The notes under the pieces are model-generated. The model searched no databases and was not told where the DNA came from. It was given only the letters and a program-made list of their open reading frames with translations. From the NCBI RefSeq assembly GCF_001412105.1, contig NZ_LKST01000001.1, positions 124,001-188,000 of the forward strand: a DNA stretch of 64,000 bases, written 5' to 3'. The position numbers were made by a program, and so were the translations under genes. How positions within the stretch are numbered: the first letter of the stretch is position 1; the number at the start of each line of letters is the position of its first letter. The DNA comes from Corynebacterium oculi. Its GTDB lineage: Bacteria; Actinomycetota; Actinomycetes; Mycobacteriales; Mycobacteriaceae. Below are positions 32,167 through 42,871 of the stretch, one piece after another.

Positions 32167-33536
32167 TCCCCCCGGCACCCCTGGATCGCGGCGCAGGCAA
32201 TCTGCCGCACCAGATCACGCGCCACCTGCGGGGGCTTATCGACGCCGGCCGCCTCGCCCCCGGCGATCCCGTGCCCTCCACCAGGGCGCTGGCCGCCGAT
32301 CTTGGGGTTTCCCGGGGCACCGTGGTGGCGGCCTACGAGCAACTTGCCGGCGAGGGTTACCTCGCCACCACGCACGGGGGAACCCGGGTCAACCCGCACC
32401 TGCCCGCCACCCATGTGCCAAGGAAGGCCCCGGCGGCGTCGATAGTCCGCGAGACGCGGCAGCGCGCCGATCTGCGCCCCGGAATCCCCAACACCGAGGC
32501 CCTCACCGGCACCGCCTGGCGCGCCGCCTGGCGGCAGGCAGCGGCCCAACCCAGCCGGGGCTACCCCGTGCCAGGCTCGCCCCGGCTACGCGAACTCATC
32601 GCGCAGCACCTGCGCGTCACCCGCTCCGTCTCCGCCCTACCCGACAATATCCTGATAACCTCCGGCGCCCGCGACGGCCTGCGCACCCTGCTCGGCGCCG
32701 TGGGGCAGCGATGCGTGGTGGCGGTGGAAAACCCCGGCTACCCCTCCCTGCGCGCGGTGCTGCGCGACCACGGACACCGCGTGGTGCCCGTGCCCGTGGA
32801 CGGCGAGGGCATGGAGATTGATGCCTTGGCGCGGGTGCGGCCGCAGGTGGTACTGATTACCCCCTCCCACCAGTACCCCCTGGGGGCCGCGATGAGCGCG
32901 CCGCGCCGCCACCGGCTCCTCGACTACGCCGCCGCCCACGGCGCGATCGTGGTGGAGGATGATTACGACTCCGAGCTGCGCTACGTGGGCCAGCCCCACC
33001 CTGCGCTCGCGGCCGTGGATACCACCGGGCGCGTGGCCACCCTGGGCTCCTTCTCCAAGACCGTGACCCCCGGCCTGGGCCTGGGCTTCGTGCTCATGCC
33101 GCCCGCGCTGCGCGCAGACATGTGTGCCCGCGCCACCCCGGCCTCGGGCATGGTGCAGGACGCCATGACGCACTTCATGGAGGCCGAGGGACTGCGCCAC
33201 CACCTCGCGCGCATGCGCCGGGAATACAAGCGCCGCCGCGACCTCTTCGCGGAGGTCTTTGCCCACGAGCGCGCCGAGCCGATGGACGGCGGCCTACACG
33301 CCGTGGTGTACCTCGATGACGCGCACGCGGAGGCCAACGCGGTGGCCGGGTGCGCGCGCCGGGGCATCGCGGTGCAGGCGCTATCCGAATACTGGAGCAG
33401 TTCCCAGCGCAGTGGCCTCGTGCTGGGGATCGGGGCCTACGGCTACGCCCGCACGCGGGAACTGCTGGGAGAGGTCCGCGAGGTGATCCGCGGCGCGGGA
33501 CGGATTGACCCACGCGCTAAAGTGGAGGGAAGGTGA
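32163..33536 (+). CDS. MocR/GntR-family regulator with aminotransferase domain (PdxR-like)
   Basis: A 457-residue MocR protein: winged helix ([32 protein letters not shown], residues about 35-70), then a type I aminotransferase-like domain with [12 protein letters not shown] and the PLP lysine in [14 protein letters not shown]. Members include PdxR, which activates pdxST in corynebacteria. pdxST is 8 kb away here, beyond a beta-oxidation block, so the identity is likely but not shown. ATG at 32163 overlaps the tetR stop by 4 bases. It contains one exact GCTTATCGACGCC word. Confidence 0.88.
   Translation: MIPPAPLDRGAGNLPHQITRHLRGLIDAGRLAPGDPVPSTRALAADLGVSRGTVVAAYEQLAGEGYLATTHGGTRVNPHLPATHVPRKAPAASIVRETRQRADLRPGIPNTEALTGTAWRAAWRQAAAQPSRGYPVPGSPRLRELIAQHLRVTRSVSALPDNILITSGARDGLRTLLGAVGQRCVVAVENPGYPSLRAVLRDHGHRVVPVPVDGEGMEIDALARVRPQVVLITPSHQYPLGAAMSAPRRHRLLDYAAAHGAIVVEDDYDSELRYVGQPHPALAAVDTTGRVATLGSFSKTVTPGLGLGFVLMPPALRADMCARATPASGMVQDAMTHFMEAEGLRHHLARMRREYKRRRDLFAEVFAHERAEPMDGGLHAVVYLDDAHAEANAVAGCARRGIAVQALSEYWSSSQRSGLVLGIGAYGYARTRELLGEVREVIRGAGRIDPRAKVEGR
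32234..32246 (+). repeat. GCTTATCGACGCC word, copy 4
   Basis: Exact copy near the 5' end of the MocR gene, again read in frame as LIDA. Confidence 0.8.
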
Positions 33537-33573
33537 ACCCCGGCCCCAACCAGAAATGAGATCAAACCAGCTC

Positions 33574-34848
33574 ATGGCACGTATGCAAGAAAGTGCGGAT
33601 CTGCTCAAGTGCTCCTTCTGCGGGAAAACCCAGAAGCAGGTGAAAAAGCTCATCGCCGGTGGCGGGGTGTACATCTGCGACGAGTGCATTGAACTGTGCA
33701 ACGAGATCATCGAGGAGGAGATGGGCGCGGCCAAGGCCGCTAACCAGGAGCAGTCCGGCAGGCTGCCCAAGCCCTCCGAGATCCGCGCCTTCTTGGACGA
33801 GTACGTCATCGGCCAGGATGAGGCCAAGAGAGTGCTGGCCGTGGCCGTGTACAACCACTACAAGCGTATCCGGGAGGCGGAATCGGCGGCCTTCCGCAAG
33901 CACGGCGAGGACGTAGAGATCGCCAAATCCAATATCCTCCTGCTGGGCCCCACCGGTTCCGGCAAGACCTACCTGGCGCAGACCCTGGCCCGGCTTCTGG
34001 ACGTCCCCTTTGCCATCGCGGACGCCACCAGCCTCACCGAGGCCGGATACGTGGGCGAGGACGTGGAAAATATCCTGCTGAAACTCCTCCACGCTGCGGA
34101 CTTTGACGTGCAGCGCGCCCAGCGCGGAATCATCTACGTGGACGAGGTGGATAAAATCTCCCGGAAATCGGAGAACCCCTCCATCACCCGCGATGTCTCC
34201 GGCGAGGGAGTGCAGCAGGCCCTCCTGAAAATACTGGAGGGCACCACCGCCTCCATTCCACCCCAAGGGGGGCGCAAGCACCCCAACCAGGACCTCATCC
34301 AACTGGACACCTCCAACATCCTCTTCATCGTGGCCGGCGCCTTCGCGGGCCTAGACCGCGTGATCCAGGAGCGGGTGGGCAAACGCAGCCTGGGCTTTGG
34401 CTCCCAGGTGGAGAGCCTGCGCGACCGCGAGAGCCAGGATCTTTTTTCCGAGGTGCAGCCGGAGGATCTGGTGCGCTTTGGCCTGATCCCGGAGTTCATC
34501 GGGCGGCTGCCCGTGGTGGCCACGGTGGGGAACCTCGATCAGGACTCGTTGGTGCGGGTGCTCACGGAGCCGAAGAACGCCCTGGTGCGCCAGTATCAGA
34601 GGCTCTTTGACATCGACGGGGTGGACCTGCATTTTGAATCCGAGGCCCTGGAGGCCATCGCGGATAAGGCCATCGAGCGCGGCACGGGCGCGCGTGGGCT
34701 GCGGGCGATCATGGAGGATCTGCTGGTGCCCGTGATGTATGAGATTCCCGACCGCGAGGGCGAGGGGGAACTCACGATCACCGCAGAGATGGTGCGCGGC
34801 GAGGAGGATCTGCTGGTGGCCGATTGCGCGGAGGAACGCTCAGCGTAG
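33574..34848 (+). CDS. clpX: ATP-dependent Clp protease ATP-binding subunit ClpX
   Basis: A 424-residue ClpX. An N-terminal zinc-binding domain has CSFCGK and CDECIELC. The AAA+ module has Walker A GPTGSGKT, Walker [11 protein letters not shown], and the pore and IGF-type loop region follows. It unfolds substrates for ClpP1P2. ATG at 33574 ([18 protein letters not shown]) is the family start; the frame is open from 33505 but that part overlaps the MocR gene. It stands alone, not in an operon with clpP. Confidence 0.96.
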   Translation: MARMQESADLLKCSFCGKTQKQVKKLIAGGGVYICDECIELCNEIIEEEMGAAKAANQEQSGRLPKPSEIRAFLDEYVIGQDEAKRVLAVAVYNHYKRIREAESAAFRKHGEDVEIAKSNILLLGPTGSGKTYLAQTLARLLDVPFAIADATSLTEAGYVGEDVENILLKLLHAADFDVQRAQRGIIYVDEVDKISRKSENPSITRDVSGEGVQQALLKILEGTTASIPPQGGRKHPNQDLIQLDTSNILFIVAGAFAGLDRVIQERVGKRSLGFGSQVESLRDRESQDLFSEVQPEDLVRFGLIPEFIGRLPVVATVGNLDQDSLVRVLTEPKNALVRQYQRLFDIDGVDLHFESEALEAIADKAIERGTGARGLRAIMEDLLVPVMYEIPDREGEGELTITAEMVRGEEDLLVADCAEERSA

Positions 34849-34882
34849 CGCGGGCGCGCGGCGGGGTGCGGGGGTTTTCTGG

Positions 34883-34903
34883 GCCGGGGCGTGTGGCCCC
34901 GGC
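34883..34903. terminator. Terminator hairpin between clpX and tetR
   Basis: GCCGGGGC (34883-34890) pairs perfectly with GCCCCGGC (34896-34903). A second GC-rich stem (GGCGGC/GCCGCC) follows at about 34905-34925. Both lie between convergent genes. Confidence 0.65.
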
Positions 34904-34930
34904 GGGCGGCTTCGGGCGGGCCGCCGCCTC

Positions 34931-35662
34931 CTATTCGTAGATCGCCTGTGCGGATTCCGGTTCCTCGTCCACGGATTGCGTGGTGCTCAGGTAAGAGTTA
35001 TGCCCGGAGTGGGGGATATTGGAGGTCAGGAAGGCCAGAACGGCGTCAATGGTCATGCGGCGCACGCCCTCGGTGTTGGCCTCGTTGGTGAGGTCGATCC
35101 CGAACATGTTGACGGCCAGGTCGCGCTGCTGGGAGCGAAGGAAAGAAAGCCCGGAGACCAGGTAAAAGACGTCATAGGCGGAGATTCCGGGGCGGAACAC
35201 TCCGGCGTCCTGGCCCAGCATGAGCAGTTTATCCAGGTGTAGGATCACCTCCGCCTGGCTGAACAGGGGGGCGATCTCGGTGAGGTGCAAGATGTGCTGA
35301 AGCGATTCCATGTGCAGCATCTGCGCGGCCACGGGGTGCCGGGCGATCTGCACGTACATGGCGTCCACCACGGTGCGGATTCCGTCCACGGGGATCGCGG
35401 AATCAATGACCAGGCGGTGCGAGGGGGGCTGGAGCAGTTCGACGGCGCGGGAGAGGACGGCCTGGTATAGGCCCTTCTTATTGCCAAAGTGGTAATGAAT
35501 CATCCGCTTGGATACCCCCGCCTCCTTGGCGATGGCATCGAGCTTGGCTTCGGAGAAGGGCTTGACGCAAAAGCGCTTCATCGCCACGTCAATGACCTTT
35601 CCCATGGACTGAGCCTCGGGTGATTGGGGGTCGAGTGCCAGGTCGAGGTCGTCGCGCGCCAT
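34931..35662 (-). CDS. TetR-family transcriptional regulator
   Basis: A 243-residue TetR protein. The helix-turn-helix is DAIAKEAGVSKRMIHYHFGNKKGLY (about residues 42-66), and the C-terminal domain is longer than usual. No target is evident; it is divergent from mdh with a 265-base intergenic region, which makes mdh or itself a candidate target. A TetR gene next to mdh is also found in related corynebacteria. Confidence 0.85.
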   Translation of the reverse strand: MARDDLDLALDPQSPEAQSMGKVIDVAMKRFCVKPFSEAKLDAIAKEAGVSKRMIHYHFGNKKGLYQAVLSRAVELLQPPSHRLVIDSAIPVDGIRTVVDAMYVQIARHPVAAQMLHMESLQHILHLTEIAPLFSQAEVILHLDKLLMLGQDAGVFRPGISAYDVFYLVSGLSFLRSQQRDLAVNMFGIDLTNEANTEGVRRMTIDAVLAFLTSNIPHSGHNSYLSTTQSVDEEPESAQAIYE

Positions 35663-35804
35663 TCGGTTCCCTCCGTGGTGTTCTTAGGTGTCCTCGCGCG
35701 GCGTAGCGGTGGGTACGCTCGCGGAAATATCATTACTTAGAGTACGACGCCGCCCGGGGAGGGGGTGGCTGTGGCTTGGAAAAAACACATGAATAGCCAG
35801 GTGA

Positions 35805-36920
<1,116 letters not shown>

Positions 36921-36943
36921 GCGGGGGCGCTAAGATAGGCGGC

Positions 36944-39565
36944 GTGATGGAGAACCGCGCCGAGAAACTGCCGAAGAGTTGGGACCCCCACGCCGTGGAG
37001 GCCGAGTTGTACCAGCGCTGGATAGATCGGGGGTACTTCCAGGCCGATCCCGCCAGCGCCAAGCCGGCCTTTTCCGTGGTGTTGCCGCCGCCCAACGTCA
37101 CCGGACAGTTGCACATGGGGCACGCCTTAGATCACACGCTGATCGACGCTATCGTGCGCCGCAAGCGCATGCAGGGCTATGAGGTGCTGTGGCTGCCGGG
37201 CATGGATCACGCGGGCATCGCCACCCAGACCAAGGTGGAGGCGCAGCTCAAGGAAAAAGAGGGCATATCGCGCCACGATCTCAGCCGCGAGGAGTTCGTG
37301 GAGCGAGTGTGGGAGTGGAAGAAGCAGTACGGCGGCACGATCTTGAATCAGATGCGCGCCATCGGGGACTCCGTGGATTGGTCCCGCGAGCGGTTTACCC
37401 TCGATGAGGGGCTCTCTCGTGCCGTGCAGACCATCTTCAAGGAACTTTTTGATCGCGGCCTGATTTATCGCGCCAATCGCCTAGTCAATTGGTCTCCCGC
37501 GCTGCGCACGGCGGTCTCGGATATTGAGGTGGTCTACCGGGACGTCGAGGGCGAACTGGTGAGTTTCCGCTACGGTGACGGCGAGGATTCCCTGGTGGTG
37601 GCCACCACCCGCGTGGAGACCATGCTAGGCGACGTCGCCATCGCGGTGCACCCGGACGACGAGCGCTATCGGCACATGGTGGGCAAGGTGCTCCCGCACC
37701 CCTTCCGCGAGGACCTCAGCATCAGGGTGATCGCGGATAGTTACGTGGACCCGGAGTTTGGCACCGGAGCGGTGAAGATCACCCCGGCGCACGATCCCAA
37801 CGATTACGCGATGGGGCAGCGGCATGGACTGGACATGCCCACCATCATGGACGAGTCCGGCTACATCGCGGGCACCGGCACCCGCTTCGATGGGCTGAGC
37901 CGCGAGGAGGCCCGCGAGGCCCTGCGCGAGGCCCTGCGCGAGCAGGGGCGCATCGTCAAGGAGGTGCGCCCCTACGTACACTCCGTGGGACACTCCGAGC
38001 GTTCCGGCGAGGCCATCGAGCCGCGCCTATCCTTGCAATGGTGGGTGAAGGTGGAGGACCTGGCGAAGATGGCGGGCGACGCCATCCGGGACGGCCATAC
38101 CACGCTGCACCCGAAGGCCCTGGAGCCGCGCTACTTCGACTGGGTAGATGACATGCACGATTGGTGCATCTCCCGGCAGCTGTGGTGGGGCCACCGGATC
38201 CCCATCTGGTACGGCCCCGAGGGCGACGTGGTGTGCGTGGGCCCGGACGAGGAACCTCCGGCCGGCTACGAGCAGGACCCGGACGTGCTGGACACCTGGT
38301 TTAGCTCCGCGCTGTGGCCGTTTTCCACGATGGGCTGGCCGGAATCCACCCCGGAACTAGACAAGTTTTATCCCACCTCCGTGTTGGTCACCGCCTATGA
38401 CATCCTGTTCTTCTGGGTGGCTCGCATGATGATGTTCGGTACCTTTGCCGCCACCATCACCCCCGGCTGGGAGAACACGGTTCCGTTCAAGGATTTTTTC
38501 CTGCACGGCCTGGTGCGCGATGAAAAGGGCCGCAAGATGTCTAAGTCCTTGGGCAACGGCATCGACCCGATGGACTGGGTGGAGCGCTTCGGCGCGGACG
38601 CCCTGCGGTTTACCCTGGCGCGCGGAGCCAACCCCGGCGTGGATTTGCCGGTGGGAGAGGATCACGCCCAGAGTTCCCGCAACTTTGCCACCAAGCTCTT
38701 CAACGCCACCCGTTTTGCCTTGATGAAGGGCGCACAGGTGGGCCCGGTGACGCGCGAGGAACTCACGGACGCGGATCGGTGGATCCTCGACCGTCTGGAA
38801 CAGGTGCGCGCCAGCGTGGACTCCTACCTGGAGGACTACCAGTTCGCCAAGGCCAACGAGGAGCTGTACCACTTCACCTGGGACGAGTTCTGCGACTGGT
38901 ATCTGGAAATCGCCAAGACTCAAGATCCCGAGCCCACCCGTTTTGTGCTCGGGCGCGTGCTGGACGTGGTGCTGCGCCTGCTGCACCCGGCCATGCCCTT
39001 TGTCACGGAGGTGCTGTGGACGGCGCTCACGGAGGAGGAATCCATCGTGATCGCCCCCTGGCCCACCGCGGCCGATACGAACGACGGCGCGCAGCCCGAC
39101 GAGGTGGCCGCGCGCCGCATCGAGGATTCCATCAAACTCATCACGGAGTTGCGTCGCTTCCGCTCGGATCAGGGTGTTAAGCCCTCCCAGCCGGTTCCCG
39201 CCCGGATCGATTGCTCCATCGTGGATCTGACGGGCCAGGAGGAACTGGTGCGCTCCATGGCGCGCGCCACCTACCCGGAGGAGGGTTTCACGGCGTCGGC
39301 AAGCATCGAGGTGCGGCTCTCCCAGGCCACGGTGGAGATCGCCCTGGATACCTCCGGCACCGTGGACAAGGAGGCCGAGCGCAAGCGCCTGGAGAAGGAA
39401 CTCGCGGCGGCGCACAAGGAGCTGGATACCACGGGCAAAAAGCTGGGGAACCCGAACTTTGTGGATAAGGCCCCCGCCGAGGTGGTGGACAAGATCAAGG
39501 AGCGGCAGCGGATCGCCGGGGAAGAGGTAGAGCGCATCACCGCGCGCCTGGAGGGCCTGAAGTGA
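36944..39565 (+). CDS. valS: Valyl-tRNA synthetase
   Basis: An 873-residue class I synthetase. HIGH-type motif HMGH in [15 protein letters not shown] (about residue 56), the CP1 editing domain, KMSKS in [14 protein letters not shown] (about 530), and a C-terminal coiled coil ([20 protein letters not shown]). GTG at 36944 and ATG at 36947 are adjacent starts. The stop overlaps folC by 4 bases. Confidence 0.97.
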   Translation: MMENRAEKLPKSWDPHAVEAELYQRWIDRGYFQADPASAKPAFSVVLPPPNVTGQLHMGHALDHTLIDAIVRRKRMQGYEVLWLPGMDHAGIATQTKVEAQLKEKEGISRHDLSREEFVERVWEWKKQYGGTILNQMRAIGDSVDWSRERFTLDEGLSRAVQTIFKELFDRGLIYRANRLVNWSPALRTAVSDIEVVYRDVEGELVSFRYGDGEDSLVVATTRVETMLGDVAIAVHPDDERYRHMVGKVLPHPFREDLSIRVIADSYVDPEFGTGAVKITPAHDPNDYAMGQRHGLDMPTIMDESGYIAGTGTRFDGLSREEAREALREALREQGRIVKEVRPYVHSVGHSERSGEAIEPRLSLQWWVKVEDLAKMAGDAIRDGHTTLHPKALEPRYFDWVDDMHDWCISRQLWWGHRIPIWYGPEGDVVCVGPDEEPPAGYEQDPDVLDTWFSSALWPFSTMGWPESTPELDKFYPTSVLVTAYDILFFWVARMMMFGTFAATITPGWENTVPFKDFFLHGLVRDEKGRKMSKSLGNGIDPMDWVERFGADALRFTLARGANPGVDLPVGEDHAQSSRNFATKLFNATRFALMKGAQVGPVTREELTDADRWILDRLEQVRASVDSYLEDYQFAKANEELYHFTWDEFCDWYLEIAKTQDPEPTRFVLGRVLDVVLRLLHPAMPFVTEVLWTALTEEESIVIAPWPTAADTNDGAQPDEVAARRIEDSIKLITELRRFRSDQGVKPSQPVPARIDCSIVDLTGQEELVRSMARATYPEEGFTASASIEVRLSQATVEIALDTSGTVDKEAERKRLEKELAAAHKELDTTGKKLGNPNFVDKAPAEVVDKIKERQRIAGEEVERITARLEGLK

Positions 39566-41037
39566 ACGAGGAAAGCGGCGTTCACCTCGACGAGACCGGG
39601 CTGACCCTGCCCATCGACATGGCGGGGGAGAAGGCCGAAGAACCACAGGCCCGTCCGGTCACGCCGGAGGATCTGCGCGCCCTGGCCGAGGTGGAGGCGG
39701 AACTCGATCAGCGCTGGCCGGAAACCAAGATCGACCCCAGCACCGAGCGCATGGAGGCGCTCATGGATCTGCTGGGCGCCCCGCAGCGGGCCTATCCCTC
39801 CATTCATGTGGCGGGAACCAACGGCAAGACCTCCACCGTGCGCATGATCGAATCGCTGCTGCGTGCTTTCCACCGCCGCACCGGGCGCACCACCTCCCCC
39901 CACCTGCAACTGGTCACCGAGCGCATCGCCATCGACGGCCTGCCGATCCACCCCCGCGATTACGTGCGCACCTGGCGGGAGATCGAGCCCTACGTGGCGA
40001 TGGTGGACGAGCGCTACGGCACCCCCATGTCCAAGTTCGAGGTGCTCACCGCGATGGCCTTCGTGGCCTTTGCCGACGCCCCGGTGGACGTGGCCGTGGT
40101 GGAGGTGGGCCTGGGTGGGCGCTGGGACGCCACCAACGTGATCGGCGCGCAGGTGGCCGTTATCACCCCCGTGGGGCTGGATCACACCGATTACCTGGGT
40201 TCGACCCTGGCGGAGATCGCCGGGGAAAAAGCCGGCATCATCACCTCGCGCTGGGACAAAGATGACCTGCTCACCCCGCCGGATAACGTGGCGATCGTGG
40301 CCGAGCAAGATCCCGAGGCCGCCGAGGTGATCCTGCGGCGCGCCGTGGAGGTCGATGCCGCCGTGGCGCGCGCCGGGGTGGAATTTGGGGTGCTGGAATC
40401 CACGGTGGCCGTGGGTGGGCAGCGCCTGAGCATCCGGGGCCTGGGTGGGGAGTACACCGATATTTTCCTGCCGCTCTCCGGGGAGCACCAGGCCCGCAAC
40501 GCCGCCGTGGCCCTGGCGGCCGTGGAGGCGTTCTTCGGCGCGGGGGCGGGCCGCCAGCTTGACGAGGGCACCGTGCGCCGCGGCTTCGCGGAGGTAGCCT
40601 CGCCCGGGCGCCTGGAGCGCGTGCGCTCGGCCCCCACCGTCTTTATCGACTCCGCCCATAACCCCCACGGCATGAACGCCCTGGGTCGGGCCCTTGACCG
40701 CGACTTCACCTTTGAACGCCTCATCGGCGTCGTGGCCGTGCTGGGGGATAAGGATGCCCAGGGTGTGCTGCGCGAACTCGAACCCCACGTGGCGGAGGTG
40801 GTGTGCACCCGCAATTCCTCCCCCCGTTGCCTGGAAGCCGAGGAACTGGCGGAATACGCCCGCGAGATCTTCGGAGAGGAGCGAGTGCACGTGATGGACA
40901 CCCTGCCGGGGGCGGTGGAACTGGCCGTGGAACTCGCGGAGGAGGCCGAGGTGCAATCGGGCGCGGGGATCATCATCACCGGATCGGTGGTCACCGCCGG
41001 GGAGGCCCGCACTCTTTTTGGAAAGGAACCCGCATGA
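39562..41037 (+). CDS. folC: Bifunctional folylpolyglutamate/dihydrofolate synthase
   Basis: A 491-residue Mur-ligase-type enzyme that adds glutamates to folates. The P-loop [18 protein letters not shown], the magnesium region [11 protein letters not shown], and IDSAHNPHG in the C-terminal domain are visible. The N-terminal 40 residues are an extra acidic segment. GTG overlaps the valS stop (GTGA), and the stop overlaps the next gene (ATGA), so the three genes are translated together. Confidence 0.95.
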   Translation: MNEESGVHLDETGLTLPIDMAGEKAEEPQARPVTPEDLRALAEVEAELDQRWPETKIDPSTERMEALMDLLGAPQRAYPSIHVAGTNGKTSTVRMIESLLRAFHRRTGRTTSPHLQLVTERIAIDGLPIHPRDYVRTWREIEPYVAMVDERYGTPMSKFEVLTAMAFVAFADAPVDVAVVEVGLGGRWDATNVIGAQVAVITPVGLDHTDYLGSTLAEIAGEKAGIITSRWDKDDLLTPPDNVAIVAEQDPEAAEVILRRAVEVDAAVARAGVEFGVLESTVAVGGQRLSIRGLGGEYTDIFLPLSGEHQARNAAVALAAVEAFFGAGAGRQLDEGTVRRGFAEVASPGRLERVRSAPTVFIDSAHNPHGMNALGRALDRDFTFERLIGVVAVLGDKDAQGVLRELEPHVAEVVCTRNSSPRCLEAEELAEYAREIFGEERVHVMDTLPGAVELAVELAEEAEVQSGAGIIITGSVVTAGEARTLFGKEPA

Positions 41038-41456
41038 CGCAACCGAAGGACGCCCAGTACGGCCCCCTGGGGCCGGGGCACGCCCCGGAGAAGGATCCCA
41101 TGAAGGGCATCGTGGGGGTGATGTCCGCCACCATGTGCATGGAGGCCATCACCTTCTACCTGGCGCTCACCGTAATCGCCAGGGTGGACGGCGGGGCCTA
41201 CTGGACGCCCTTTTCCGCCGTGTACGTCACCGCTATGGCCACGATCATGCTCGTGGTGTCCTTCCTCCAACGGTATCGGTGGTCCATACCCGTGGACATA
41301 GCCCTCCAGGTGGCGGCCCTGGGCGGGTTCTTTATCCACTACTCCCTGGGCATCGTGGCCTGCGTGTTCATCGCGGTGTGGTGGTACGTGCTGCACCTGC
41401 GCTCCAGCCTGATCGCCAGGATGAGGCGCGGCCTGCTCACTACCCAACACATGTGA
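41034..41456 (+). CDS. DUF4233 membrane protein
   Basis: A 140-residue protein with about four hydrophobic segments ([50 protein letters not shown] and [18 protein letters not shown]). Small DUF4233 proteins follow folC in many Mycobacteriales; function unknown. ATG overlaps the folC stop. Confidence 0.85.
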   Translation: MTQPKDAQYGPLGPGHAPEKDPMKGIVGVMSATMCMEAITFYLALTVIARVDGGAYWTPFSAVYVTAMATIMLVVSFLQRYRWSIPVDIALQVAALGGFFIHYSLGIVACVFIAVWWYVLHLRSSLIARMRRGLLTTQHM

Positions 41457-41525
41457 CGGGCGCGGGGGATCACCGCCCCTGAACGGGGGTGCGGGCCGGG
41501 GCCTGCTCGGGGGATATAAGTCCGG

Positions 41526-41531
41526 TACAGT
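41526..41531 (+). promoter_or_regulatory. Putative -10 box of ndk
   Basis: TACAGT ends 7 nt before the ndk ATG; no ribosome-binding site is present, consistent with a leaderless message. Confidence 0.4.
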
Positions 41532-41538
41532 AACGGGC

Positions 41539-41949
41539 ATGACTGAACGCACTCTGATTCTGATCAAGCCGGACGGCGTGGCCCGCGGCGTGGTGGGCAA
41601 CATCCTTTCCCGCATCGAGGCTAAGGGGCTGAAGTTCACCGCCCTGGATCTGCGCGTGGCTGACCGCGAGACGGCGGAAAAGCACTACGCCGAGCACCAG
41701 GACAAGCCCTTCTTTGGGGAACTGGTGGACTTCATCACCTCCGCGCCGCTGATCGCTGGTGTGGTGGAGGGCGAGCGCGCCATCGAGGCGTGGCGCCAGC
41801 TCGCCGGCGGCACCGATCCGGTGTCCAAGGCCACCCCCGGCACCATTCGCGGCGACTTCGGCCTCTCCGTGGCGGAGAACGTGGTGCACGGCTCCGATTC
41901 CCCCGAGTCCGCCGAGCGCGAGATCGGCATCTGGTTCCCCAACCTATAA
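41539..41949 (+). CDS. ndk: Nucleoside diphosphate kinase
   Basis: A 136-residue Ndk that transfers the gamma phosphate between nucleotides through a phosphohistidine. [15 protein letters not shown] starts the fold and the catalytic His is in [17 protein letters not shown]. Full length. A strong terminator follows. Confidence 0.97.
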   Translation: MTERTLILIKPDGVARGVVGNILSRIEAKGLKFTALDLRVADRETAEKHYAEHQDKPFFGELVDFITSAPLIAGVVEGERAIEAWRQLAGGTDPVSKATPGTIRGDFGLSVAENVVHGSDSPESAEREIGIWFPNL

Positions 41950-41960
41950 GGGGTAGGAGA

Positions 41961-41989
41961 AAAGCCGGAGCCGTGTGCTCCGGCTTTTT
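41961..41989 (+). terminator. Terminator after ndk
   Basis: AAAGCCGGAGC pairs with GCTCCGGCTTT, followed by a T run. The next base begins a GCTTATCGACGCC word. Confidence 0.9.
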
Positions 41990-42002
41990 GCTTATCGACG
42001 CC
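41990..42002 (+). repeat. GCTTATCGACGCC word, copy 5
   Basis: Exact copy between the ndk terminator and the convergent membrane protein gene, outside any coding region. Confidence 0.8.
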
Positions 42003-42040
42003 GCGCTAGCGGTGCCGCGACATGCCGCCAGGCGCGGGAA

Positions 42041-42748
42041 CTAAGCGCGCTGGGGTGTGGCCTGGGTGGCGCGGCTCAGGGCGTGGACGCCCTCGGGTGT
42101 GAGCGCCAGGAAGATCTTTCCCTCATCGCTTCCGGCGTCCACGGCGCTGGTGTAAATCAGCCCCGTAGCCTGGGGCTCGCGGGCCTCTCGCAGGGTCATG
42201 GTCGCATTAGTGTTCAGCGCGTAGGCCACCAGGCGGGTGCGCACCCGGATTCCCTCCACCGCGCCGAGGGCGTGGAGCGTGGAGAGAAACTCAAGGTGCT
42301 CGCGGGCCATGTCGATCTGCTCTTCGGTGACCGTGAAATCCTTGGCGAGTACCTCTTGGGCGTGCTTGCGGCCGGTTGCCCCCGCGAGGCGGTGGGAGTA
42401 CCGGGCGAGGAGGGTACAAAACACAAAGGCGATCACCCCGATGATGGTTCCGGCCGTGAGAGAGCCGGAGAAGAGGGGAACCACAAATATCCAGGTGAGC
42501 GTGGGAATGAGATAAAGCCATGTGGTCTTATTGGAGTAAGTATCCCGATGATCCCAGTTTTCGGCGCTGTTGAGTGGAGAACGATGCACGATGGTGATGA
42601 CCGGCATGAGGGAAAGGAGGAGAACAGCAAAGCCCCAGAGCGGGAGGTCAATGGTGGATAAGAAGAACGCTAATCCCATGCCTGCGCCAAATAGGAGGCT
42701 AAGCGGCCAGGAGAGAGAAAGGCGATCGAAAGCGCGTGTGAGTGTCAT
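42041..42748 (-). CDS. Hypothetical membrane protein (DUF3239-like)
   Basis: A 235-residue protein with an N-terminal membrane half (hydrophobic segments SLLFGAGMGLAFFLS, LPLWGFAVLLLSLMPVITIV, TWLYLIPTLTWIFVVPLF and TAGTIIGVIAFVFCTLLA) and a soluble C-terminal half (about residues 125-235). The resemblance to corynebacterial DUF3239 proteins is from memory of the pattern, not searched. ATG at 42748 is preferred over TTG at 42766. Convergent with ndk, divergent from rne. Confidence 0.7.
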   Translation of the reverse strand: MTLTRAFDRLSLSWPLSLLFGAGMGLAFFLSTIDLPLWGFAVLLLSLMPVITIVHRSPLNSAENWDHRDTYSNKTTWLYLIPTLTWIFVVPLFSGSLTAGTIIGVIAFVFCTLLARYSHRLAGATGRKHAQEVLAKDFTVTEEQIDMAREHLEFLSTLHALGAVEGIRVRTRLVAYALNTNATMTLREAREPQATGLIYTSAVDAGSDEGKIFLALTPEGVHALSRATQATPQRA

Positions 42749-42848
42749 AGCGCTCAGGGTATGCAAAGATGGGGGAGAATGCTTGCTAACCCCGTGTGGC
42801 GGCGGTACCCCTCGGAGGAGCGTGAGGGGTTCAGCGCCCGGGGAGACT

Positions 42849-42854
42849 TATAAT
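42849..42854 (+). promoter_or_regulatory. -10 box of rne
   Basis: TATAAT, a consensus -10 hexamer, 17 nt before the chosen GTG start and just ahead of AAGGAG. Confidence 0.55.
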
Positions 42855-42871
42855 TTCAAGGAGTGAATAAC

